Part shown: positions 22,229 through 30,331 of the stretch, piece after piece
Numbering within the stretch: the first letter of the stretch is position 1
Layout: the number at the start of each line of letters is the position of its first letter
Source of the DNA: an uncultured Mycobacterium sp.
GTDB lineage: Bacteria; Actinomycetota; Actinomycetes; Mycobacteriales; Mycobacteriaceae
Length of the DNA stretch: 60,318 bases
Direction of reading: 5' to 3'
Assembly: GCA_900078375.1 (NCBI GenBank)
Contig: FLQS01000036.1
Location: 1 to 60,318, forward strand
Notes under the pieces: model-generated
What the model was told of the DNA's origin: nothing
Seen by the model: only the letters and a program-made list of their open reading frames with translations
Databases searched by the model: none
Made by a program: the position numbers and the translations under genes

Positions 22229-23794
22229 ATGCGCGATCGTCGGGTCAGCGCCGTGGTCAGCCTCGGCACCGCGGCGTGTGCGGCTTTGCTAACCGGATGT
22301 GCCCCCTGGCTGGCCGCAAATCCGCAGTACGCGAGCGATAAGGCGCACAACCCGTCCGGCCCCGCCACCACGACACCGGCCGGCGGCCCGCCCGCGATCG
22401 CCGTACCCAAGAACGAGCTGGGGTGGAAGGACTGCACCTCCAAGGTCTTCGGTGATGCCGGAACGCCACCCGCCCCGGGAGTGATCCTGGAGTGCGCCAA
22501 CTACGACGCCGACCTCGACCCGATCGCCGGTGCGACCGGCACGGTGAGCATCGGGGTGGTGCGCGCCCGCTCCGTGCAGACCCCGCCCGACGCCGGCCCG
22601 CTGGTGTTCACCACCGGCACCGACATTCCGTCGTCGATGCAGCTGCCGGTGTGGCTGTCCCGCTCGGGAGCCGACGTGCTCAAGAGTCACCCGATCGTCT
22701 CGGTGGACCGCCGCGGACTCGGGATGTCCAGCCCGGTGGACTGCCGTGACGCGTTCGACCGGCAGGAGATGCGCGACCAGGCCCAGTTCGAGTCGGGTGA
22801 CGACCCGGTGGCCAACCTGGGCGCGATCACCATGACCGCGACGACGAGCTGCACCGACACCATCGCCCCCGGCGACTCGGCCTACGACAATGCCCGCGCC
22901 GCCGAGGATCTCGAGCGGCTGCGCAGCACCTGGGATGTGCCGGGGCTGGCGCTGATCGGGGTCGGCAACGGCGCGCAGATCGCGCTGGCCTACGCCGGTT
23001 CGCATCCCGACAAGGTGGCCCGCCTGGTGCTGGACTCCCCCGTCCCGCCCGGCGTCAGCGCCGAAGCGGCCGCCGAGGAACAGGTGAAGGGCCAGCAAGC
23101 CGCGCTGGACGCGTTCGCCGCGCAATGCGTCGCGGTCAACTGCGCGCTCGGACCCGACCCGAAGGGTGCCGTCGACTCGATGCTGGCCGCCGCTCGCGCC
23201 GGCCGTGGCCCCGGTGGCGTGTCGGTGGCGGTGCTCGCCAACGCGATCGTCACCGGCATGGGCTTCCCCAGTGGCGACCGCATCGGTAGCACCGTGAGCC
23301 TGGCCAACAGCCTGGCCGCGGCCCGCAGCGGCGACGCCAACCAGCTGAACAGCCTGATCAACCGGGCCGAGGCGATGCGCGACAGCGACGGCCAGTTCAT
23401 CAACTCCTGCAGTGACGCCCTGAACCGTCCGACCCCCGACCGGGTCCGTGAACTCGTCGTCGAGTGGGGCAAGCTGTACCCGGAGTTCGGGGCGGTCGGC
23501 GCGCTCGGCCTCGTCAAATGCCTGAACTGGCCCAGCGGCACGGCCCCGAAGGAGCCGAAGGACCTGAAGGTCAGCGTGCTGTTGCTCGGCGTGCTGAACG
23601 ACCCGATCGCCGGCAACCAGGGCGTGCCCGCATCGGCGGCCACCATCATCAACGCCGGCGCGGCCAGCAAGCGAGTGATGTGGCAGGGCCTCGGGCACGG
23701 AGCCAGCGTGTACTCGGCATGCGCCCTGCCGCCGATGATGGGTTATCTCGACAGTGGCAACATGCCGCCCACCGACACCTACTGCCCCGCCTGA
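22229..23794 (+). CDS. Alpha/beta-hydrolase-fold lipoprotein without the catalytic serine
   Basis: 521 residues, the counterpart of Rv2672 (annotated as a protease). A lipoprotein signal ends in the lipobox LLTGC, so the protein is anchored to the outer face of the membrane. The fold is that of Tap-like tripeptidyl peptidases: VSVDRRGLGMSS (oxyanion strand), nucleophile elbow, LNDPIA (acid) and GLGHGAS (histidine). At the elbow, however, the sequence is GVGNG (residues 244-248), with Gly246 where GxSxG enzymes have serine. It may therefore be a non-catalytic binding protein, or use another residue. The ATG at 22229 is chosen over GTG 22220. Confidence 0.85.
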   Translation: MRDRRVSAVVSLGTAACAALLTGCAPWLAANPQYASDKAHNPSGPATTTPAGGPPAIAVPKNELGWKDCTSKVFGDAGTPPAPGVILECANYDADLDPIAGATGTVSIGVVRARSVQTPPDAGPLVFTTGTDIPSSMQLPVWLSRSGADVLKSHPIVSVDRRGLGMSSPVDCRDAFDRQEMRDQAQFESGDDPVANLGAITMTATTSCTDTIAPGDSAYDNARAAEDLERLRSTWDVPGLALIGVGNGAQIALAYAGSHPDKVARLVLDSPVPPGVSAEAAAEEQVKGQQAALDAFAAQCVAVNCALGPDPKGAVDSMLAAARAGRGPGGVSVAVLANAIVTGMGFPSGDRIGSTVSLANSLAAARSGDANQLNSLINRAEAMRDSDGQFINSCSDALNRPTPDRVRELVVEWGKLYPEFGAVGALGLVKCLNWPSGTAPKEPKDLKVSVLLLGVLNDPIAGNQGVPASAATIINAGAASKRVMWQGLGHGASVYSACALPPMMGYLDSGNMPPTDTYCPA

Positions 23795-23817
23795 ACGTCT
23801 GACGCATCGCGCCGGTG

Positions 23818-23823
23818 TAAGTT
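23818..23823 (+). promoter_or_regulatory. -10 box TAAGTT of aftC
   Basis: TAAGTT ends six bases before the aftC GTG; no ribosome site intervenes, so a leaderless mRNA is likely. Confidence 0.45.
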
Positions 23824-23829
23824 GCGGAC

Positions 23830-25110
23830 GTGGCGCTAGCTGACTCATCGCGATCCGGCCTGCTGGCCGCGTTTCGCCCCCGGACCAGCCCACCCACTAC
23901 GGCGGCGGTCCTGCGTTCGGTGCTCTGGCCGATCGCGATCATGTCGATCATTCACCGCAGTTACGTGCTGTCGACCAACGGCTACATCACCGACGACTTC
24001 GGGCCCGTCTACCGAGCGGTGTCCAATTTCCGCCGCGGTCTCGACATCTACAACGAGCACTTCGACCACGTCGACCCGCACTACCTGTATCCGCCCGGCG
24101 GCACCCTGCTGATGGCACCGTTTGGCTACCTGCCGGTCTTCGCCTCGCACAACTGGTTCGTGTTCTTCAACACCGCGGCCATGATCATCGCCGCCTGCCT
24201 GCTGGTGAAGCTGTTCAAGTTCTCGCTGACCTCGGTGGCGCTGCCCGCCCTGCTGCTGGCGATGTTCTGCACCGAGTCGGTGACCAACACTCTCGTGTTC
24301 ACCAACATCAACGGCTGCATCCTGCTGTGCGAGGTGCTGTTCTTCCGCTGGCTGCTCGACGGCAAGGTCAGCCACCAGTGGTGGGCCGGTGTGGTGATCG
24401 GGCTGTCGCTGGTGGTCAAACCGGTGCTCGGGGTGCTGTTGCTGCTGCCGCTGCTCAAAGGACAGTGGCGGGCCGTGGTGGCCGCCATCGTCGTGCCGGT
24501 GGTGTTCAACCTGGCGGCGTGGCCGCTGGTGGCCGACCCGATGAACTTCGTCGAGCGCACGCTGCCGTACATCTTCTCCACCCGGGACTACTTCAACAGT
24601 TCGGTGCTGGGCAACGGCGTGTACTACGGGCTGCCGATGTGGCTGATCGTGGCGCTGCGGGTGGCGTTCCTGGCGCTGGCCGTGGCCAGCTTGTGGCTGC
24701 TGCACCGCTACTACAAGGACCGCGATCCGCTGTTCTGGATGCTGACCTCGTCCGGTGTGCTGCTGATCGCCTCGTGGCTGGTGCTGTCGCTGGCCCAGGG
24801 TTACTACTCGATGATGCTGTTCCCGTTCTTGATGACGGTGGTCCTGCCGAACTCGGTGGTGCGAAACTGGCCCGCCTGGCTGGCCACCTACGGGTTCCTG
24901 ACGATGGACCGCTGGCTGCTGTGGCGGTGGCCGACGACGGGGCGCTTCCTGGAGTACATGAAGATCACCTACGGCTGGTCGCTGATGCTGGTCGTGGTGT
25001 TCTGTGTGCTGTATTACCGCTATTCCGACGCCAAGGCGGAGGGCCGGTTGGCCGACGGTATCGATCCGCCATGGATGCGCGAGCGCCGGGCCGACGCCAC
25101 GGTAACGTGA
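23830..25110 (+). CDS. aftC: Alpha-(1->3)-arabinofuranosyltransferase AftC
   Basis: 426 residues with about ten membrane segments; a GT-C fold glycosyltransferase that adds alpha-1,3 branches to arabinan of arabinogalactan and lipoarabinomannan, using decaprenyl-phosphoryl-arabinose. The first extracytoplasmic loop holds the acidic motif YITDDFGPVYRA, where GT-C enzymes have the catalytic aspartate, followed by YLYPPGGTLL. Position between the Rv2672-like gene and msrB is that of aftC (Rv2673) in M. tuberculosis. Starts with GTG directly after a -10 box. Four bases separate its stop from the msrB start. Confidence 0.9.
   Translation: MALADSSRSGLLAAFRPRTSPPTTAAVLRSVLWPIAIMSIIHRSYVLSTNGYITDDFGPVYRAVSNFRRGLDIYNEHFDHVDPHYLYPPGGTLLMAPFGYLPVFASHNWFVFFNTAAMIIAACLLVKLFKFSLTSVALPALLLAMFCTESVTNTLVFTNINGCILLCEVLFFRWLLDGKVSHQWWAGVVIGLSLVVKPVLGVLLLLPLLKGQWRAVVAAIVVPVVFNLAAWPLVADPMNFVERTLPYIFSTRDYFNSSVLGNGVYYGLPMWLIVALRVAFLALAVASLWLLHRYYKDRDPLFWMLTSSGVLLIASWLVLSLAQGYYSMMLFPFLMTVVLPNSVVRNWPAWLATYGFLTMDRWLLWRWPTTGRFLEYMKITYGWSLMLVVVFCVLYYRYSDAKAEGRLADGIDPPWMRERRADATVT
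25103..25108 (+). promoter_or_regulatory. -10 box TAACGT of msrB
   Basis: TAACGT lies six bases before the msrB ATG, inside the end of aftC, and suggests a separate leaderless transcript in addition to read-through. Confidence 0.4.
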
Positions 25111-25114
25111 ACGC

Positions 25115-25534
25115 ATGAGTTCGATTCCAGCCCCCAAGCTCGAACTGACCGACGACGAGTGGCGCAAGCGGCTCAACCCCGCTGAGTACGCGGTACTGCG
25201 CGACGCCGGCACCGAGCGTCCCTTCACCGGCGAGTACACCGACACCAAGACCGAAGGCGTTTACGCCTGCCGGGCCTGCGGTACCGAATTGTTCCGCAGC
25301 ACAGAGAAATTCGAGTCGCATTGCGGATGGCCGTCGTTCTTCGACCCGTCGCACTCCGAGGCGGTGATCCTGCGGCCGGACGACACCGGTGGCATGCACC
25401 GGGTGGAGGTGCTGTGCGCGAACTGCCACAGCCACCTCGGCCACGTGTTCAGCGGCGAGGGCTACCCGACGCCCACCGACCAGCGGTACTGCATCAATTC
25501 GATTTCGCTGAAGCTGGTTCCGTCCGAGGAGTAG
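25115..25534 (+). CDS. msrB: Peptide methionine (R)-S-oxide reductase MsrB
   Basis: 139 residues, full length. MsrB reduces the R-epimer of methionine sulfoxide in oxidised proteins. Two zinc CxxC pairs (CRAC and CANC), the conserved GWPSFF and the catalytic cysteine in RYCINS are all present; the resolving cysteine position is as in thioredoxin-dependent forms. Its 3' end overlaps the end of the convergent GGDEF-EAL gene by 41 bp, an unusually long antisense overlap that could make the two mRNAs interfere. Confidence 0.95.
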   Translation: MSSIPAPKLELTDDEWRKRLNPAEYAVLRDAGTERPFTGEYTDTKTEGVYACRACGTELFRSTEKFESHCGWPSFFDPSHSEAVILRPDDTGGMHRVEVLCANCHSHLGHVFSGEGYPTPTDQRYCINSISLKLVPSEE

Positions 25535-27830
25535 CCGGCGGCGGGGTGAAGCGTTCGAGCACCGTGTCGATGTCGACAGGCATGCCGTAGAAGAAACCCT
25601 GCGCGATATCGCACCCGTGCTGCCGAAGCCACGCCGCGGTGTGGGCGTTCTCGACACCTTCTGCCACCGTGGTGATCCCGAGCTCCTGCGCCAAGCCGAG
25701 CACGGCACGCACGACGGCGGCAGCCGTCGGATCGACGAGCACCGGCGCTATGAACTTCGGATCCAGTTTCAATTCGTCGCTGGGCAGTTCCCGTAGGTAA
25801 GACAACGTCGAGTAGCCGGTGCCGAAGTCATCGATGGCAACCCTGATCTGTTGCTGCCGCAACCGATTCAGAACCTCACGGGTCTGTTCGAGGTCGCCTA
25901 GAACCAGATGCTCGGTGATCTCAACCGTCAGGCAAGACGCTGGCAGGCCATTGTCGTTGAGGGCGGCGGCAATTCTGTCGGGCAGGGTAGCGTCAGCCAG
26001 CGACGGCGCGAACAAATTGACTGAAACCAACGCATCGATTCCGGCGGCTCGCCATCGCGCGGCGTCCTCGCAGGCTTTGCCGAGCACCAAGTCGGTCACC
26101 GCATCCGTCAGGCCGTGCCGACTGACCATCGGCAGGAATCCATCGGGCGTGAGCACGCTGCCATCTCGCTGGGGCCAGCGCACCAACGCTTCGAAGCCAA
26201 CCAGACAGCCTGTCCGCAACCGGAATTGCGGCTGATACACCAAGGTCAGCTCGGCACGCTCCACCGCCTGCCGAAGTTCACCCAACAAAGTCAGCACCGC
26301 AGAGCTGTTGCGCACCGGAACGTCGGCTGTCCGGAGCAGCGTCCGGTCGACGCGAACCGAATCCATGTCGGTGGTGAAGACACGCACACCACCGGATCCC
26401 GCCCATTTTGCCGAATACATCGCGGTGTCTGCCCGCTTCAGCAGCAGTTCAGTGGAGACCGCGGAACCGTCGGCATCGGCGAAAGCCAGTCCGGCACTGG
26501 GCCGCATCGAAAGATCGTGCCCGTCGACCACGAATAGCGCATCGAATGCACCGACGACCCGGCGTGCGACCCGCTCCGAACCGTCGATCGGGCCGGTCAT
26601 GACAATCCCGAACTCGTCACCGCCGAGCCGCGCCACCGTGTCCCCGGGACGGACCGCCCGACTGATCCGGTCGCCGACCAACATGAGCAGCCGGTCCCCC
26701 GCGGGATGGCCGTAACTGTCGTTGACCAACTTGAAATCGTTGAGGTCCAACACCATTGCCGCGACCGGGACGTGCTCGCGGTCGCGCCGTCGCATCGCAT
26801 CACTGAGCCGGTCGTTGAACCGAGTGTAGTTGGCCAGCCCGGTCAGCGGATCTCGCAGTGCCTGATCGGCCGCCTGTGCAAGGAGCCGCTGATTGTCAGT
26901 GATCGTCAGAAACTGGCGGGCGAAGACTCCCAGACCCAGACACGCCCCAAGCACCAGAACCGGCCGCGAGATCAGATCCACCACCGGCTCGGTCGCCGCC
27001 GCAACCACGACGAGAACCGCGGTCAGTCCGGGGAGCCACACCGATGCCCACGCGGACTCCGTTCGCACCTCGGGGGCGGGCTCCTTCGGCTGACGTGCTG
27101 CGAGCGCGGCGATCGCGATCAGCAACATCCCGGCGATCCAGCCGGTGTCAACCAAGGACCCGTGTGAAAAGCCACGGTTTACCGAGATGTAGGTGTACAC
27201 ACCGTCCGACAAAATCACACCGACGAGTCCAGCCGTCAACAGCGCCAACGTCGCACGCTGGTCTGACGGGCCGCGCACCACCAGGAGCAAAGCGAGGGTC
27301 ACGACGGCGATCTCCATCGCCGCGTAGACCGCGGGCAGCAACTGCGTCAGCCCCTGGCCTGGACCGGCCGCCTTGTACACCTCGTCCATCACGACAAGCC
27401 AGAACACCAGGAAGAAAGATCCCGCGACGATGGTCGCGTCGAGAAGGAACCGGCCCAAGTATCGCCTGGTCAATCCGGTGGGAAAAAGCAGCAGCGCGGC
27501 GCCGAATCCGATCGGGAACAGGACGAATGGCCACGTTTGGGTCGTGGAGAGTGTGCGCCCGGACAGAAACGCTTCCAAGCGCACGACGGACGCGGCACCA
27601 ACCGTCCAGCCGATGAGCCCGAACAACATGCACAGCCAGGCGAGCCGTTGTCGACCCGACGACGACCGAGCCGCCCAGGCGGCACTGCCCGCAGCGACAC
27701 AGGGTGCGATGACGTAAAGACCGGAGTCAACCCGGCTGAGCACATCAGGAGCCACCCAATCGGCGATGAGCCACATGGCAATTGCGGCTCCGGCAGCGGC
27801 GATCAACGCGACGGCGCATCCGGTTCGCAT
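25494..27830 (-). CDS. Membrane GGDEF-EAL c-di-GMP enzyme, copy 1
   Basis: 778 residues: an N-terminal membrane sensor of about nine segments (1-300), a diguanylate cyclase domain (about 335-495) and a phosphodiesterase domain (about 520-765). The active site GGDEF is intact and is preceded by the inhibitory RxxD site (RPGD) at the standard five-residue distance. The EAL domain keeps EALVRW, VNLF, the VEITE glutamate, IDDFGTGY, KLD and EGVEN, so both activities are possible. It is one of three adjacent relatives on the same strand. Start ATG at 27830 behind a G-rich site. The 118 bp to the next copy show no gene. Confidence 0.92.
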   Translation of the reverse strand: MRTGCAVALIAAAGAAIAMWLIADWVAPDVLSRVDSGLYVIAPCVAAGSAAWAARSSSGRQRLAWLCMLFGLIGWTVGAASVVRLEAFLSGRTLSTTQTWPFVLFPIGFGAALLLFPTGLTRRYLGRFLLDATIVAGSFFLVFWLVVMDEVYKAAGPGQGLTQLLPAVYAAMEIAVVTLALLLVVRGPSDQRATLALLTAGLVGVILSDGVYTYISVNRGFSHGSLVDTGWIAGMLLIAIAALAARQPKEPAPEVRTESAWASVWLPGLTAVLVVVAAATEPVVDLISRPVLVLGACLGLGVFARQFLTITDNQRLLAQAADQALRDPLTGLANYTRFNDRLSDAMRRRDREHVPVAAMVLDLNDFKLVNDSYGHPAGDRLLMLVGDRISRAVRPGDTVARLGGDEFGIVMTGPIDGSERVARRVVGAFDALFVVDGHDLSMRPSAGLAFADADGSAVSTELLLKRADTAMYSAKWAGSGGVRVFTTDMDSVRVDRTLLRTADVPVRNSSAVLTLLGELRQAVERAELTLVYQPQFRLRTGCLVGFEALVRWPQRDGSVLTPDGFLPMVSRHGLTDAVTDLVLGKACEDAARWRAAGIDALVSVNLFAPSLADATLPDRIAAALNDNGLPASCLTVEITEHLVLGDLEQTREVLNRLRQQQIRVAIDDFGTGYSTLSYLRELPSDELKLDPKFIAPVLVDPTAAAVVRAVLGLAQELGITTVAEGVENAHTAAWLRQHGCDIAQGFFYGMPVDIDTVLERFTPPPATPRTEPASAKSN

Positions 27831-27948
27831 ACCACCCCCTCACCGCCAGGCCGACAGCCATGAACGGTTCGGTCGTCGGCGATGACGACAGCGCAAGGTT
27901 AGCAACGTCACCCAGTTCGTAGGCGGGAACGGCGGTCTCAGCCAGCGT

Positions 27949-30273
27949 CTACGGCGCGGTCGCTCCGGCGGCCCGATGCTTCACCAGTCGCAACAACTCC
28001 TCGGGCGGCAGCGGCAGGCTGTAGTAGAAGCCCTGCCCGATGTCGCCCCCGAGCTGGCGTACCAGTGCCGCGGTGTCGGCGTCTTCGACACCCTCCACCA
28101 CAACGGTCAGACCCAGCACGTGTGCGAGATCGACCACGGCGCGCACCACCGCCGCCGCCCGTTCGTCGACCAGGATCGATGCGATGAAGTTGCGATCCAG
28201 TTTCACCTCGTCGATCGGCAGGTCCCGCAGATAGGACAGAGCCGAATAGCCGCTGCCGAAATCGTCGATGGCTATCCGAATACCATTGTGCCGCAACTCA
28301 TCCAGTACGGCGCGCGTCCGCTCCGTACTGTCCAGGAACAACTCCTCGGTGATCTCCACCGTCAACGCGGCCGCGCGCAGGCCTCGATCGGTCAACGCCT
28401 GCGAAATCATTGCCGGCAGACCGGCGTTGGCCACCGACGGCGCGAACAAGTTCACCGCGACCGGGAGATCGACTCCGGCCCGATGCCAGGCAAGCGAGTC
28501 GTCGAGGGCCTTGCCGATCACCAGCTGGGTGACCAGGCCCATCAGACCGTGCCGGCGAACCAGCGGCAAGAACTCCTCCGGCGCCAGCACGCCCCCGTTG
28601 GGCTGGGGCCAGCGCAACAACGCCTCCGCGCCGACGATCTCGGCTGTGCGCAGGTCGAACTTCGGCTGGTAGACCAGGGTGAGTTCGGACTTGTCGATCG
28701 CCTGACGAAGCTTCCCAAGCAGTTGCACCGCCGTGGTGCCGTCCATGGCCGACCGAGGCGCGGGCACACCGAACAGTTGCTTGTCGGCCGTCTCGTTCTC
28801 CAGCTGCATCTCCGGGTTGTATGTCTGCACACCGCGAACCCGCGACCGTTTGGCCGTGTACATCGCGGTGTCGGCACGCCGCAACAGTTCCTCGGCGGAA
28901 AGGTGCGATTCGGTCGAGTCGGCCACAGCCAGCCCGACACTGGGTCGCATCAGCAACTCGTGACCGCTGAGCAGGAACGGCTCCTCGAACGCGTCCACCA
29001 CCCGACGGGCCACCCGCTCGGCCGCGTCGGTGCCGCCGTGGACCAGCACCGCGAACTCGTCGCCGCCCAACCGGGCAGCCATATCGCTGGCGCGCACACA
29101 GTTGCGCAGGCGATGCGCGACCCCGACCAGCAGGTCGTCGCCGACCAGATGGCCCAGGTTGTCGTTGACAAGCTTGAAGTCGTTGAGGTCCACGGCCACG
29201 ACCGCCAGCGGAACACCGTTGTGCGCATGAAAGTGCATTGCCTTGTCGAGACGCTCATTGAACAGTGCCCGATTGGCCAGCCCGGTCAACGCATCGTGCA
29301 GCGCCTGGTTGGTGACCGTCGCCACCAGCCGTCGGTTTTCGCTCACCGCGAGGAACTGTCGGACCAGAACGGCCACCACCAGAAGGCCCGCGACGACCAT
29401 GACGGGCAGGGTCCGCAGAAGCGGAACGGGTTGGGCGGCCGCGACAATGCTCGCCACCAGCAGCGGCGTGTAAGGCAACCACACCGATGCCCAGCCGGGC
29501 AGGGCGAGCGAAGCGCGCTCGTCGCGCACGGCTTCGCGGCCCGCGACTGCGGCCACACTGATGAGCAGCAGGCCGGCCGCCCAGCCAATGTCGATAACGT
29601 TGCCGGAGGCATACTCATCTTTGGCGGCTAGATAAGTAAAAGCGCTGTCCGACAATGCAATACAAGCCACCCCCGCGGTCAGGAGGACCAGCGATAATCG
29701 ACGCTCGCCGTTGTCCCTGACCAAGACCACCCCAGCGACAGTCAGGATCACGATGTCGGATATCGGATAGGCCAGCGAGACCACGAATCCCAGCTGACTC
29801 GACGTATCCGACAGGTACAGCGGCTGCAGGATAGTTACCCAGCTGACCAGGAACAGCGATGCCGCCACGATGATCCCGTCGAGGAACAGCCGCCCCCGAG
29901 ACTGGGCGCTCTGACCGCCGGGGAACAGCAGCAACGCCGCACACGCGCCCACCGGAAATACCAGGTAGGCCGCATCGGCGAGGGATGGCGACGGCACCTC
30001 GCGGAGCTGCACGTCGTAATACGTCCAGATCGCTTCGCCGACACCCCAGCCCAGTAAGCCGATGGCCATCGACAGCCACGCCAGACGCAGCCGGCCGCGC
30101 TGCGACCGGGCCGTCAGGGCGGCGAATGCGGTCGCCTGACTCGTGAGCGCAACGAACACGAAATCGTCGACCACGGCCAACGTCGAATCCGTGAACCAGC
30201 CACCCAGAATCAGGACGAGAAATGCGATGAAAACGACGGCGGCACCGACAGCGACATGAGAAGTCTTGGGCAT
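27949..30273 (-). CDS. Membrane GGDEF-EAL c-di-GMP enzyme, copy 2
   Basis: 774 residues with the same plan as its neighbours: membrane sensor to about 300, GGDEF domain (RLGGDEFAVL, with RASD inhibitory site) and EAL domain (EALLRW, VNLFAPS, VEITEEL, IDDFGSGYS, KLDRNF, EGVED). All metal- and substrate-binding residues I can check are present. The ATG at 30273 follows GGGGAGGGGG. The gene lies 58 bp behind copy 3. High similarity of the catalytic parts and identical domain order indicate tandem duplication, with the sensor halves more diverged. Confidence 0.92.
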   Translation of the reverse strand: MPKTSHVAVGAAVVFIAFLVLILGGWFTDSTLAVVDDFVFVALTSQATAFAALTARSQRGRLRLAWLSMAIGLLGWGVGEAIWTYYDVQLREVPSPSLADAAYLVFPVGACAALLLFPGGQSAQSRGRLFLDGIIVAASLFLVSWVTILQPLYLSDTSSQLGFVVSLAYPISDIVILTVAGVVLVRDNGERRLSLVLLTAGVACIALSDSAFTYLAAKDEYASGNVIDIGWAAGLLLISVAAVAGREAVRDERASLALPGWASVWLPYTPLLVASIVAAAQPVPLLRTLPVMVVAGLLVVAVLVRQFLAVSENRRLVATVTNQALHDALTGLANRALFNERLDKAMHFHAHNGVPLAVVAVDLNDFKLVNDNLGHLVGDDLLVGVAHRLRNCVRASDMAARLGGDEFAVLVHGGTDAAERVARRVVDAFEEPFLLSGHELLMRPSVGLAVADSTESHLSAEELLRRADTAMYTAKRSRVRGVQTYNPEMQLENETADKQLFGVPAPRSAMDGTTAVQLLGKLRQAIDKSELTLVYQPKFDLRTAEIVGAEALLRWPQPNGGVLAPEEFLPLVRRHGLMGLVTQLVIGKALDDSLAWHRAGVDLPVAVNLFAPSVANAGLPAMISQALTDRGLRAAALTVEITEELFLDSTERTRAVLDELRHNGIRIAIDDFGSGYSALSYLRDLPIDEVKLDRNFIASILVDERAAAVVRAVVDLAHVLGLTVVVEGVEDADTAALVRQLGGDIGQGFYYSLPLPPEELLRLVKHRAAGATAP

Positions 30274-30331
30274 CTTCGGCCCCCTCCCCTATCAGCCGCC
30301 GGCCCCAAAATTGACGACTGCGCAATTAGAT

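Noticed and set aside
22289..23893. 534-codon frame antisense to the lipoprotein hydrolase
   Set aside because: Arg/Gly/His-rich low-information sequence; the plus strand has a signal peptide and a recognised fold.
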